A stretch of DNA of 59,157 nucleotides from Nemertoderma westbladi (lineage: Eukaryota > Xenacoelomorpha > Nemertodermatida > Nemertodermatidae): assembly GCA_032718475.1 (NCBI GenBank), contig JAUCBJ010002655.1, forward strand, positions 1 through 59,157, given 5' to 3'. The notes below the pieces were generated by a model that made no database searches, was not told the DNA's origin, and saw nothing but the letters and a program-made list of their open reading frames with translations. The position numbers and the translations under genes were made by a program. Shown here piece after piece: positions 1 through 10,240 of the stretch (the stretch's first letter is position 1; every line of letters starts with the position of its first letter).

Positions 1-141
1 AATAATCTTCTTTATTTCAGCATATTGCAGCCATATGGTACAGTAAAAGATAAGATATATATTAATATTTAGCACAGAGTATTATAGTATAGTAAAATTT
101 AATTAGGACGTAAAATAAAATAAGTTAAATTAGTAATTGGA
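1..141 (-). other. 3' untranslated end of the first LINE
   Basis: This AT-rich stretch lies just downstream (minus strand) of the LINE stop codon at 142-144. On the minus strand it contains an AATAAA at about 11-16, which would serve as a polyadenylation signal close to the 3' end. The true end of the element may lie left of the window. No other gene is seen here. Confidence 0.45.
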
Positions 142-3070
142 CTATCTACATAATGTTATGAAGTTACTATATAATACTGAGACTGGGCGACACACCAAGC
201 GAACAGTAGAGATAATTGAGTTTATAGATTTATCAACACGTATATGCAAACTACATAGAGCATGTCTATGTATTTCAATAAGTGATTTAATACCTAGATT
301 AGCAAGCATAGCACTGGCGCTGTTAGGCAAACCAGTTTCAACATTAAATAAAGGTAAACGAAATAAATTTCTGACTGTTTTGTTTATGGCGGTATGCAAC
401 TTATTAAAAACAGATTTCGTATAATATATTTTAGACCAGAGAGCATTACAATAAATAGTTGAGCAATATGTAGTATAAAGAAGTAACTTGATATGATTCG
501 AGCAATTGGCAAACTTACGTATTAACATGTTAGCCCGTCCATAAAAACGACGCGTCTGTGCACCAATATCGAGGTCATCAGAAAAATTACTTGATATAAT
601 ATGTCCTAAATACTTAAAGCTCTCCACGACTTTAAGTGGTTTTCCGTCCAAGATTATCGACGCGAAATCAAAATGTTTTCGCATCTTACTGCGCATAAAA
701 ACGCACTTTGATTTAGCACCATTAAATTTCATACCGTTAGCAGATGCAAACTTGCTACAAATGTCAATGAGCTCTTGTAGAGCAATAGGTGTAGAGGCAA
801 TGATACAGATATCATCAGCATATATTAAATGGTTAATGCACATATCGTTTAAGGAACATCCAAGTTCAGATTTACAAAGATCAATACTTAGTTGATTAAT
901 AAACAAATTAAAAAATTTAGGGCTAAGCGGGCTACCCTGTCTGACTCCATTGGAGCATGTGAATGGTAAGGATTTAAAACCGTTCCATAGCACGATCATG
1001 GTTTGATTTGAATACATGAAGATAATATCCCTAATAATAAAAATCGGTACTTTACGTTCAAATAATCTAGAAAATAATTTAGAATGATCTACATTGTCGA
1101 ATGCTTTGGAAGCATCTAAGAAGGATATATACAAATTAGAACCATTAATTAAGTAATAATTAATAATCTCTTTTAGCGTATAGACACAAAGTTCAGTCCC
1201 TAGTTTGTCTTTGAAACCGAATTGGTTATCTGTTGTAGCCAGTAAGCAATCAATTCGCCTTAAAATGAACAATTCGTATATTTTACATATTATATTTGAA
1301 ACCGCAATAGGACGGTAGTTACTCTTGTCTGTAGTATCACCGGTTTTATCTTTAATAACCGGTGATATATAAGACGATATCATACTAGGAGATAAAAAAC
1401 CATGAATATTAAAACCGGTAAAAATTAATGAAAAAAGCACCATAATCCGTTTACTGGCATAAATAATATGTCCCGCGGTTAGGTTGTCAGGACCGGACGC
1501 TTTATTTCTATCCAACTTCCGAATGAGCTCAGCAATTTCGTTTGGCGAAACTACCATATCCTCGGAAAAGAGAATCTCTTTTAAGTACACTGCCTCAGCT
1601 ATCGGTGGAGGTACTGAAGGGTGCACATGCGGATCGGAATTAGGTATCGTTGGGGGCACCGTAGGGGGCACCAGCGATGGTGTGGTAACCGTCGGAGACA
1701 CCGAAGGGGGCTCCGATGTCGAAGGGGGCAGCCAGGTGGGAACCGCACCCAGCGGATTCGCCCAGGTTGAGGTTGGTATCGAAGCCGAAGTGGGCGCAGG
1801 CTGGGGCACTGAACCCGATGGGGGCGTCCCGGTGGGCACCGAAGTCGAGGGGGGCGCCCAGGTGGGTACCGAATCCGCAGGGGGCGCCCAGGTGGGCACC
1901 GAAGCCGCAGGGGGCGCCCAGGTGGGCACCGAAGCCGCAGGGGGCGCCCAGGTGGGCACCGAAGCCGCAGGGGGCGCCCAGGTGGGCACCGAAGCCGCAG
2001 GGGGCGCCGAGGTGGGAAGCGAAGTCGAGGGGGGCACCCAGGTGGGCACCGAAGCCGCAGGGGGCGCCCAGGTGGGCACCGAAGCCGCAGGGGGCGCCGA
2101 GGTGGGAAGCGAAGTCGAGGGGGGCACCCAGGTGGGCACCGAAGCTGCAGGGGGCATCCAGGTGGGCACCGAAGCCGCAGGGGGCGCGGGTGCCGGAGTT
2201 GTTGCCGAATTAAATATAGTGCGATAATGGAGTTCCCACATGTTAGCAATGTTCTGAGTGCCAGATGCTCCACCGATTGTAGTCGCTGGAGGGGACTTTA
2301 TCGTGTTGTCCTTCTTGACATTTTGCCAGAACTTATAACAGTTTTTATCCAATAGGCCTTCTGCTAACTTATCGCAGCGAATTGTTTCGGAGGTACGTTT
2401 AATAAGGCGCAGCTGACGTTTAAATTGTGCCCTCGTTGAGCACATTAAGTGGAACAGTGGGCCGTTCTGGGGGCTACCGTTCGCACGCCAGTCGAGGAAA
2501 CTACAGCGGGCCATGCGATGGAGGTGGCTCACCTGGTCATTCCACCCAGGAACAGATGTTTGGGTTGGACTACAGGCAGGTTTCGGGATACTAACTGGGA
2601 TATTACCCGTTACTGATGAATGTAGAGCAGACACAACTCCATTATATAACGAGTTTAACTCACCCTTATGAGTTGGATTATTGCAAGATGGGTCCCTACA
2701 GGATAGGGCTTCATGTGGTATAATAATTTTAGCCAGTTCGGTGTCGGTAGAAGCTGAGTAGCAGCCGAGTTTAAACGCTGATGCTGAGTTCCAGAGTGGT
2801 CGAGTAAATGGAATCGGAATCGACGGCTCCAGTTTGTCCAGGGGGATGATACGTTCACAGTTTATTTCAACACACATTGGTAAATGGTCGTCGAATACTA
2901 GTGAGTAGTTTATTACTATATCTGTTATTCTATGTTTCATCGACCCGGTGCAGACGCAGTGATCCAGCCATGAAGTAGATCCTTGGGCTGCTCCAACGAA
3001 GGTAAATGATTCCGAGGGTAACATGAGTGTGTCCAGTATCATGAGACCTGACTCCATACAGGTATACAGG
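142..3070 (-). pseudogene. LINE ORF2 (endonuclease C-terminal part, linker, reverse transcriptase), 5' truncated
   Basis: A single open frame of about 975 codons encodes a non-LTR retrotransposon polyprotein. The first ~100 residues match the C-terminal part of an APE-type endonuclease (SWLDHC, then FDDHLPM as the SDHxP-like motif). After a Pro-rich linker of about 160 residues come the RT blocks: a GPDNLTAGHI segment, NYRPIAVSN, FLDASKAFDNVDH, the NGVRQGSPLSPKFFN block and the YADDICIIAS catalytic box. The frame is open to its stop at 142-144. The endonuclease N-terminus and all upstream parts are missing because a different sequence starts at 3071, so the first codons are not a natural start. 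Clade placement is uncertain; the RT looks like the CR1/Jockey/Rex1 assemblage. An intact RT frame this long suggests a fairly recent element, apart from the truncation. Confidence 0.85.
1715..2200 (-). repeat. In-frame 30-bp minisatellite inside the LINE linker
   Basis: About 15 units of a 30-bp GC-rich repeat (plus-strand core GGGGGCGCCCAGGTGGGCAC) encode on the minus strand a 10-residue unit of the type [10 protein letters not shown], alternating with [10 protein letters not shown] variants. Because 30 is a multiple of three, copy-number change keeps the LINE frame. Several other frames on both strands are also open here; those are by-products of the repeat. The array lies exactly between the endonuclease remnant and the RT domain. 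Confidence 0.9.
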
Positions 3071-3133
3071 TATATTGTCAAGAAACATGTTGGAGACAAT
3101 CCAGTATACGATCTAGAATCCGAAACTGATTAA
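3071..3133 (+). pseudogene. Orphan tail of a Ty3/gypsy integrase (copy 1)
   Basis: The last ~20 codons before a TAA at 3131-3133 (ending PVYDLESETD) equal the end of the gypsy pol frame at 20210-20272. Here nothing gypsy-like precedes them; the neighbour to the left is the truncated LINE. The fragment therefore marks a duplication breakpoint rather than an independent insertion. Confidence 0.8.
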
Positions 3134-3524
3134 ACAGTTCAACGCACTTTGCATCGAAATTTATTGCTTCTGTGTGATTATTTATCTTTGGATACCTCTG
3201 GAAGTAAAAACTTTTCTCCACTATCGACAAGTAAACGGCGTGTTTCTCCATGAACTCGTTCAAATCATGCCTGTCATGAGACTGAGATAGCAGATAATTC
3301 CGATAACTCCAGTACAGATGAGTTGCCGGTGGGTATCTCTCTCCATGTTTTGGATCGAATTCGAATGGATGGATTCGAATGAGCTTTTTGAAGGAACATC
3401 CAATTAGAACCCCAGAAATACTTCCATAGGCTGAAACGACACCCCAATTGGAATTATGCCTACTGTAGACAATACCTACAGTAGAGTTTGAGTTATTTAG
3501 ACTGGTAACAGTTATGAGAAAGAC
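3078..3524 (-). other. Unidentified antisense open frame (~148 codons), copy 1
   Basis: The minus strand is open from 3524 to the stop at 3078-3080, with no stop for about 148 codons. It reads like protein rather than random sequence, for example SRHNSNWGVVSAYGS, then RIHPFEFDPKHGERYPPATH, then DAKCVELFNQFRILDR. There is no ATG near its beginning, but a pyrimidine-rich stretch ending in CAG precedes codon SLNNSN (around 3502), so it could be an internal exon. It overlaps the gypsy tail on the other strand. I do not recognise the family. The same frame is open in copy 2 (20217-20663). Confidence 0.35.
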
Positions 3525-4366
3525 CTATGCGTAGGACCTACGCGTAGTTAATAGATAATATTTACCCCATATCTCAGCTATTACCCAACCAAATTCAAAT
3601 ATTTTACATGTTTGGAATCCTTACACGGCCAGCTTTCCAATGCTACCAAACAATCAATAGAAGGTTGAATAATAACTGCAATACTACTGTACTGGTGCAA
3701 TATCGCTGGAGACACTTGTAGCTTTATTGTAGCTAAAGAATGAAGGCAAATATTAAAATTCTGAATCCCTCTAAGGAGGAGGAGGGAGGTGATTGTGAAA
3801 TTATATCTGTTTCAAATGTCATGCAATCTCATTAAGATCTGTAGAAACATTTGGGGGCTGGTGGGATTCATGTCAACTCTAAACTCAATTCAGTCTACAG
3901 CGTTAGAAAATTGGCCTACCAATAATATTGTGCTCAATTAGGTGCTTTTAATGACAATAATTACTGTATGTCATTAAAGACAGCGAATTTCAAGTTTGGA
4001 GTTGTTGATGTTGGCGGGAGGTTAAAAAATGGAATAATTGATAGAATAATTAATTAAAACCTGTTATGTAGAATAAGCATGCAAGTACAGTAAGTTGGTT
4101 ATTTTGTAGGAAATGTATCTTCTACAATTCTAAACGAAATTTTGCGAAATTTTGCAGAAAGCATGTCCAATAGATGCTCCCTACAGCCCTGTGGGGTGTG
4201 GGGTGTGGACAGAATTTCGTAGTAGAGTGAATTCTACAATAATGATGCGGTCATTCTAAATTAATTTCACTGTTGCTAGGCAACCAACCTGTTCCTCGAA
4301 ACACAACCAAAACCTTGAATACACAACTAGATCCTATAATGAACCTATCATCAAAGTTTCAGTACG
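3525..4366. other. Non-coding part of the duplicated segment
   Basis: No convincing gene is seen. The stretch holds a short hairpin near 3524-3547 (CTATGCGTAGGACCTACGCG), a G+A-rich patch at 3770-3790 and AT-rich sequence. It could include an untranslated or LTR-derived region of the BEL/Pao or gypsy element, but no direct repeat of the 3' side was found. Confidence 0.4.
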
Positions 4367-5127
4367 TTGAACAGTAAACTCTATTCAGGGCCGGATGTAT
4401 TGAACTCAATAATTGGCGTTCTGCTCCGGTTCCGTCGCTATGCCATTGCCTTCACAGTGGATGTGAAGGCGATGTACCACTGGGTGAAAGTCCCGGTTCG
4501 GGATCAGCGGTCGCTTCGATTCCTATGGTGGGACAATGCGGAACAGGGACCGCCAATCATGTACCAGATGACGTCGCATGTGTTTGGGGTCATCAGTTTG
4601 CAGGCATGTGCGATCGATGCGATGATGACGTGCGTGGAAGTACCGGGTTGCCCTCCGGAGGTTGCACGCACAGTGAAGAGCTCTTTCTACTCTGACGATC
4701 TCGCTGATTCTGTACACGGGGTCACAGGACGCAAAGAAACTTATCGGTGAACTTATCGGTACATTGGCAGCCGGCAGCTTCTGGTTGACGAAGTGGTCGA
4801 GTAACTCGCAGGAGGTTTTGCGGTCGATACCTCTCTCTGGCGGAGTGGGTGGATTCCTCGCTCGATCTTGAAGTGGGAACCCTCCCTGTGGTTCGGACTT
4901 TGGGGGTGCGTTGGGATATGGAAGTCGACAAAATCGCTTTCAGTTTCCCCGAGGTGAAGGAAGCGACTACCAAGTGTGGGATGCTCTCTGTGTTGTGTTC
5001 CGTGTTCAATCCACTTGGGTTCATTCTTCCGGTGATGTTCTTCGCCAAGTTGATCCTACAGAAACGGTGGATACTGAGGTGCGGATGGGATACACTGGTT
5101 CCGGACGAGCTACAGGAGGAGTTTTAG
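4367..5127 (+). pseudogene. BEL/Pao reverse transcriptase remnant (copy 1)
   Basis: The fragment encodes the Pao-type RT palm: LNSKLYSGPDVLNSIIGVLL, RYAIAFTVDVKAMYHWVKVP, LRFLWWDN, then a catalytic box read as FYSDDLADSV (YSDD in place of the family's usual YVDD). Gag, protease and the RT N-terminus are missing. A one-base insertion near 4728 (private to this copy) breaks the frame, which resumes around 4840 with LDLEVGTLPVVRTLGVRWD and PLGFILPVMFFAK. An in-frame TAG at 5125-5127 separates it from the RNase H part. The RT would act in reverse transcription of a Belpaovirid-type retrotransposon; this copy cannot encode a complete enzyme. Confidence 0.85.
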
Positions 5128-5625
5128 CGGTGGCGAGTTGTGATGAGAGGGATCTCGAGCCTGAGGATTCCTTGGGGTTACAGACTGGGAGACGTGCTGG
5201 TTGCTAGGCAACTGCACCTCTTCTGCGATGCATCAGAAGCAGGGTTCACTGCAGTGGCGTACCTGCGTATGGTCTACGAGAGTGGGATCGTGGCGTTCGC
5301 GTTCGTGATGGGCAAGGGGTGGTTGGCGCCAATTAAACAGCTAACTATCGTTCGGTTGGAGCTGCAAGGGGCTGTATTACCTGTGCGACTCTATCGTACT
5401 GTTCAAACTGAAATTGGGTTAGAACTCGATGGCGCGTTCTACTGGTCTGACTCCACGACGGTTATCGCCTATATCCGGAACCATTTGCCGCAATTTCTGC
5501 CATCCATGGCCTCGCGGATCACTGAGATCACAGAGGAGTCGACGGCGGTCCAGTGGAGACACGTTCCGGGGGTGTTGAACCCCACGGATGACGGGACACG
5601 CAGCCTGCGGTGTGAGGACTTATGA
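5128..5625 (+). pseudogene. BEL/Pao RNase H region (copy 1)
   Basis: It is in the same frame as the second RT piece, after the TAG. Motifs of the BEL/Pao RNase H-like region are visible: LHLFCDASEAGFTAVAYLR, then LTIVRLELQGAVL, then FYWSDSTTVIAYI, then WRHVPGVLNPTDDGTR. It ends at a TGA at 5623-5625, after which the same frame continues directly into the integrase part (SRWFQGPAFL, DAWP), so only single stop codons separate RT, RNase H and integrase here. Confidence 0.85.
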
Positions 5626-7209
5626 GCTGAAAGTCGTTGGTTTCAGGGGCCTGCGTTCCTGCGGGGTGATGCCTGGCCAACAGGGTCGGAGATTCCAGAA
5701 CTTTCCGACGATGATCCCGAGTTGAAGCATTGCGGTTCAGTCCTTGCGACTCGCGTTGTGAAGCCGCTGATAGAACTGAAACGATTCTCGATTTATTCTG
5801 CGGTAGTGAGGCGTTTCGCGCGGTTGCTGTGGTTTGTGCAAAACTGCAGACCCAGTCCGTGGGAGAAGCGGAATGGACCCCTCGAGGCAGACGAGCTAGA
5901 GGATGGTGGGATGCTAGCCATCCAGATAGACCAGCAATCAACGTTCGAGGAGGAACTGAAACTGATTAGGGAAGAGAAACCTGTGGGGGGGAAGAGTGAG
6001 CTCGTGAAGTTTGAGCTGTGGTTGGTTGAGAAGAGCATTCTGCGCGTTGGGGGACGGTTGGATAACGCCTCGATCCCATTCCATCCGAAGCATCCTGCTA
6101 TACTGCGCCATGACAACCCGCTGGCGCGGCTGGGGAATCAGCTCCTGGCGGCAGTGCGGGAGAAGTATTGGGTGACGAAGGGACGTTCCATAGTGCGGAA
6201 GATAACTCACGGTTGCATACCATGTCGGCAGCGATGGACGCATAAACCCGAGGTCCCGTTGATGGCCGCGTTGCCACTGGGGCAAGTCCACAGACATACA
6301 CCCCCATTCCATCATTGTGGGGTGGATTACTGGGGGCCCATTCCGGTTATCCAGGGACAGTCGACGTTAAAGTGGTACGGATGCCTCTTTACATGCCTCA
6401 CGATGTGCGCTGTTCACCTGGAGGTGGCGTACGATGGAATGACCAATACATTCCTACTGGCGTTGCGACGGTTCATAGCACGGAGAGGAAAGCCCGCCAT
6501 TGTTTATTCCGACCATGGTGGGAACTTCGTGGGAGCCAAGTCGGAACTGGACAAGTGCGTGTTGGATCTCGATGAGAGGAAACTGGTAGTAGAATTAGTG
6601 GCGTATGGGATTATATGGCGGAGGATCCCGCCGTATGCCCCTCATATGGGAGGGGCTTGGGAGCAGATAGTTGGACTGACTAAGGTGACATTGGAGGCGG
6701 TGACGCAAGGACAACGGCTATACGACGACACCCTGGCAACCTTCCTCTCAGAAGTTGAGGCGATCCTTAATAATCGCCCATTTACACCCATGAGCGATGA
6801 CGTAGATGACTTAGAGGCCCTGACGCCAGCACACTTCCTCATGGGGCGCCGTTACGTCCATGTCTGTCAAGGGGACTTTACTTACAAAGATCTCGCTATC
6901 GAAGAAACTTTGGCAGCAGGTCCAGGCGTTCACCGACGGGTTCTGGGAGCATTGGATCCGGGAGTACCTCCCGACGCTGCCATGCCGCGCGAAGTGGCAG
7001 CGGGAGGTCCGAAACTTGAGAAAAGGGGACTTAGTGCAGGACATGGGCGAGAACTCGCTGCGGAACCAATATGTCCTGGGCGGATCAGGAGGCCGCTCTA
7101 CGGGAAGGATGGGCGTGTCCGAGCAGCGGAGGTTCGAACACACAAGGGAGTTTGTGAGAGGCCAGTCACAAAGATCTGCCTGCTCGAGGCAGTGGAGGAG
7201 TCATATTGA
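5626..7209 (+). pseudogene. BEL/Pao integrase and pol C-terminus (copy 1)
   Basis: An open frame of about 495 codons (from about 5722, same frame from 5626) encodes the integrase. The zinc-binding region (HPAILRHDNPLARL, HGCIPCRQR) precedes the catalytic core, with D in HHCGVDYWGPI, D in VYSDHGGNFVGA and E in GGAWEQIVG. At about 6850-7090 the DUF5641-like tail (SKKLWQQVQAFTDGFWEHW) has slipped into another frame, and the last 35 codons (ending RPVTKICLLEAVEESY) return to the first frame, so two compensating indels are likely. The C-terminal motif is typical of BEL/Pao pol ends, so the element end is near. In this copy the core frame is intact; in copy 2 it is broken. Confidence 0.88.
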
Positions 7210-7302
7210 GTAGACGGACATCCACCCCCTCTGGCGGGCTCAGGGAAGTCTACTCCAGTCACAAGGATCTGCCTGCTCGCGGCAGTAGGGGAGTCATATT
7301 GA
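7164..7302 (+). repeat. 46-bp direct repeat at the pol end
   Basis: The last 46 bp of pol (7164-7209) are repeated with three mismatches at 7257-7302, both ending in GGAGTCATATTGA. The repeat lies immediately before the probable polypurine tract. It looks like a local duplication, perhaps from template slippage during reverse transcription, and is present in both segment copies. Confidence 0.85.
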
Positions 7303-8438
7303 CGGGGGACTGTCGCGACTGTAGCTTATATAGAATGGTTGTGAATTGCGTAACGTTATATTATCTTGCATTAATTCATTTGATAATTTTATGGTGATTT
7401 AGGCGTTATATTTTTATGTTAATATTGTTGATTATTTAGTTGAATTATTTCCATAAAGTATCTTACATCGATTTATTATATTTATTTCTAAGTTTTTTAA
7501 GTTTTTTAATTTATAAGTTAATTTATTTATAGTTAAATGTATTTTATAGAATGTGTATTTATTAGGGAATATTTGATTTAATGTTTGGTGAGTTTCTAGT
7601 GGTATTTAGCAGTAAATAATATTATTGCTTGGTGTGGGCTTGCTTGCCTTCGTAATTATTGCGTTAGTTGAGTATAGATTATTTTGTGTTGTAGTTACAT
7701 TGAATTTAATCATTATTAGCCTCTGTTGGTTGTAGCAGTAATCTGGGGGCCAATATTTTTCCTTCTGGGAGAGGGGGGGGGGGGGGGGGGGTGTGTTTGC
7801 TTCGCTTGTTGTTGTAACTATAGTTCTTTGTGTGGATAGATGCATTCGGTTGTATTACTCTATTGTCGTAAAGGTCAAACTGGCTATAGCCAGCCCGAAT
7901 GTTTGTAGGAGTAACAGTGCAGTTTATTGCTCGGTTATTAATTAACACATTTTCAGTAGATAATATTGGGTTAGATTTGTTGTATATAAACCGATATTCT
8001 GGGTATCATTTCTTCAGTAGTCTATGGAACCCCAGCCAAGCAGAAGGATGTTTTTTATTATTATTAAAATTTTAGCGACATAGTTTGGGCAATTTATATT
8101 GCGGTTGATTGTGTGATTATTATTATGCCTTCCTTAATTATTTATATTATATTCACTATATTGTCATAATATTTTTACTGATTGTAACATCGTATTGTAA
8201 ACCATGATAACCTTAAGTACGTAAATATACAGAACTTTATATGATTGTTTTATAACCTTATGTTTTTATAACTTTATTTTATTGCCATACCATATTTATT
8301 TTACCTACTACATCCCTACCACTCTGTCAGAAACTGTCAGCTAACAGCCCTACCTTTGTTGTCGGCCGATCTCGCTGGCGCCTCTGTAGTCCCCCACGTC
8401 CCCATCCTAACCAAAGTGTGGCTCTATAAACCTTACCC
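7303..8438 (+). other. Probable PPT and 3' LTR side of BEL/Pao (copy 1)
   Basis: A purine run (GACGGGGGAC, 7301-7310) followed by TGTCGCGACTG at 7311 has the expected layout of a polypurine tract and a TG-starting 3' LTR. The stretch to 8438 is non-coding, AT-rich, and contains a 19-G run at 7773-7791 and a TATATAAA-like box at about 7982. No 5' LTR is found in the segment, so LTR identity cannot be confirmed from a repeat pair and the right LTR end is not defined. Confidence 0.45.
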
Positions 8439-8964
8439 TTACCTTACCGGAACCTTAACCCTATTAGTACCGGGCTATAAAATGTTGTACAAATGGGGGG
8501 TCATATTGACCCCCCCATCTAAAATCTACAAATATTTACGAAAACGTCTGATTTTTTGTTTGTACGTAGGTATCACTAGTCAGGATCCGACCGAAAAAAA
8601 AAATTTCGAAAAAATGTACTGGGGTGGTTATATTGCAGCACCAAAATTACAAGTAGTGCACAATTTTCAGAAAATTTGAAAGTTACATTTTTCGTCTAAT
8701 TGTTTTTCAATACAGGTTTTCTGGGGCGCAAAATACATTGGAAAATATTTAAAAATGATACGATTACTATAAATGGCTGTTTAGTCCTCTCTGCGTAGGA
8801 AAAAAATGAAAAAAACAAGTAACCAGCACTTTTCAGTTAGAACACAAAATTTTTAATTCACTTATACGATGCTATAAATTCATATTTTCAGGTTTTCTAG
8901 GGCGCTGATTCTAATGGAATACATTTCTAAAATGCCCAATCATTGCTACTTGTATTTTTCGGCG
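8439..8964. other. Non-coding flank with a hairpin and TTAACCCTA motif
   Basis: No gene is seen. TTAA at 8455-8458 followed by CCCTATTAGTACCGGG resembles a piggyBac-type terminus (TTAA target plus CCCT end), and AGGGTTAA at 9821-9827 would be the opposite end. The matching terminal repeat is only about 5 bp, so this is weak. A 23-bp near-perfect hairpin (G-run, TCATATTGA, C-run) lies at 8494-8517. Confidence 0.3.
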
Positions 8965-9800
8965 TAATTTAGCAAATTTTGGTGCTAGGACCAAATTTCG
9001 TACCCATCACCAAAAAGTACAAGTTTGCGATGTCCAGTGCTGTTTTTATTGATTCCATCGGATTCAGGACCCTCATAAACCCGTATAACGCAATAAACAA
9101 GATGATACTATCTACTGATCAATTTGCTTGTTTTCCAAAATTTGGTGCTGGCACAACAATTTTCACCCACCGGCGAAAAATACAAGTTTGAAAACTCTTA
9201 TGAAATTTTTACTGATTCCATTGAATTCAGAACCTTCACAAACCCGTATAACGCAAGAAACAAGGTGACACAATCAATTTTTATATTTAATGGTTTTCAA
9301 AATTTGGTGCTAGCACCACATTTTACACCCACTTCCGAAAAATACAAGTTTGACATGCCTAGTTCGAAAATTATATATTCCATTCAATTCAGAATAACCA
9401 TAAACCTCTAAAACGCAAGAAATAAATTGTCACAAACAATTTTATCCATTGAATGGATTTTCAAAATTTCGTGCTAGCACCAAAATTTGCACCCACCACC
9501 GAAAACTACAAATTTGATACGCTTGGTGCAACTCGTATATATTTCATCGAAACCAGAACCCCAAAAAACCCCAATTGCGTAAAAAACAGGTTTCACACAA
9601 TAATCAATTTTCAAAACTGACATATTTCAAAATTTGGTGCTGGCACCAAAAATTGGCACCCGCCGAAAAAAACAAGTTTGAAATTTCTAAATCAATTTAT
9701 ATGAATTCCATCCAATTTCTAACACCAAAAAACCGGTGTAAATCAAAAATAGAGATGTTACAATTCATATTTAATGAAATGTAATTTTCAAAAAACGTCT
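8965..9800 (+). repeat. Diverged tandem satellite, ~165-bp monomer with palindromic core
   Basis: Five diverged monomers begin near 8970, 9137, 9296, 9463 and 9628, each with a variant of TTTGGTGCTAGCACCAAA. That core is an 18-bp perfect palindrome in its consensus. It is followed by a GAAAAATACAAGTTTGA box and an ATTCCATTGAATTCAGA box. Short open frames here are repeat by-products. A colinear diverged relative lies at 25885-26640. Confidence 0.85.
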
Positions 9801-9888
9801 CAAAAAATGTGCCAAAAGTAGGGTTAAAAAATGGTGCTATAACTCGAAAACTACCCAATATTTTTGAAAGTACAGGGTACAAAATCTC

Positions 9889-10240
9889 TGGATGGCACAT
9901 TCACAAGAATGATGTGCTGGGTTCATTGTGTCAAGGACAATGAACACATCTTAAATAAGACTCTGTACAACATTGGAGGTGTTCCATTAATCTCCCCAAG
10001 CTTGACACTTTAACGGAACCGGCCCTACTTTGCAGGACGTTGCTTTCGCCGTGAAGACCAGCCAGTGCATAATCTTGTGCTTTGGCCCCCTCATGGAGCG
10101 GAAAAAGCATGGTGGACAGCCCATGGCTTTCTTGAGACGCATCTTAAATGACACTGGCCTTGAAAATACGGATGATCTAGCAAAACTCATGGGTGTTAGT
10201 GTGTTGTGGAGGCGAAATTTTGTCGACATAGACGATAAAT
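9889..10240 (+). pseudogene. RTE-type LINE fragment, RT C-terminal region
   Basis: This is the plus-strand counterpart of the minus-strand element at 42798-43158. It begins with CTGGATGGCACATTCACAAG and encodes the end of the RT ORF (LYNIGGVPLISPSLTL, CFRREDQPVHNLVL in translation) with several stops and frameshifts. It is truncated at both ends and lacks the (TAG)n tail. Confidence 0.85.

Larger units (their letters stand above)
3071..8438 (+). repeat. Duplicated 5.37-kb segment, copy 1
   Basis: This interval is almost identical to 20210-25578 (offset 17,138-17,140). By eye about 20 substitutions and 4 small indels separate the copies, so divergence is roughly half a percent. The left edge lies inside the last ~20 codons of a Ty3/gypsy integrase frame. 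The right edge is at 'ccttaccc', after which copy 1 runs into 'ttaccttaccgg' while copy 2 runs into 29 C residues. Content in order: gypsy tail, antisense open frame, non-coding stretch, decayed BEL/Pao pol, and a probable 3' LTR with its flank. Confidence 0.93.

Noticed and set aside
1484-2273. Long open frames on both strands over the Pro-rich repeat
   Set aside because: A GC-rich 30-bp unit lacks stops in several frames; only the minus frame continuous with RT is meaningful.
3078-3524. An SRCR-domain fragment (SNWGVVSAYGS stretch)
   Set aside because: The resemblance is limited to a few residues and the Cys pattern of SRCR domains is absent.
4523-6842. Numerous minus-strand frames over the BEL/Pao pol
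   Set aside because: They are shadows of the GC-rich plus-strand pol; no motifs of their own.
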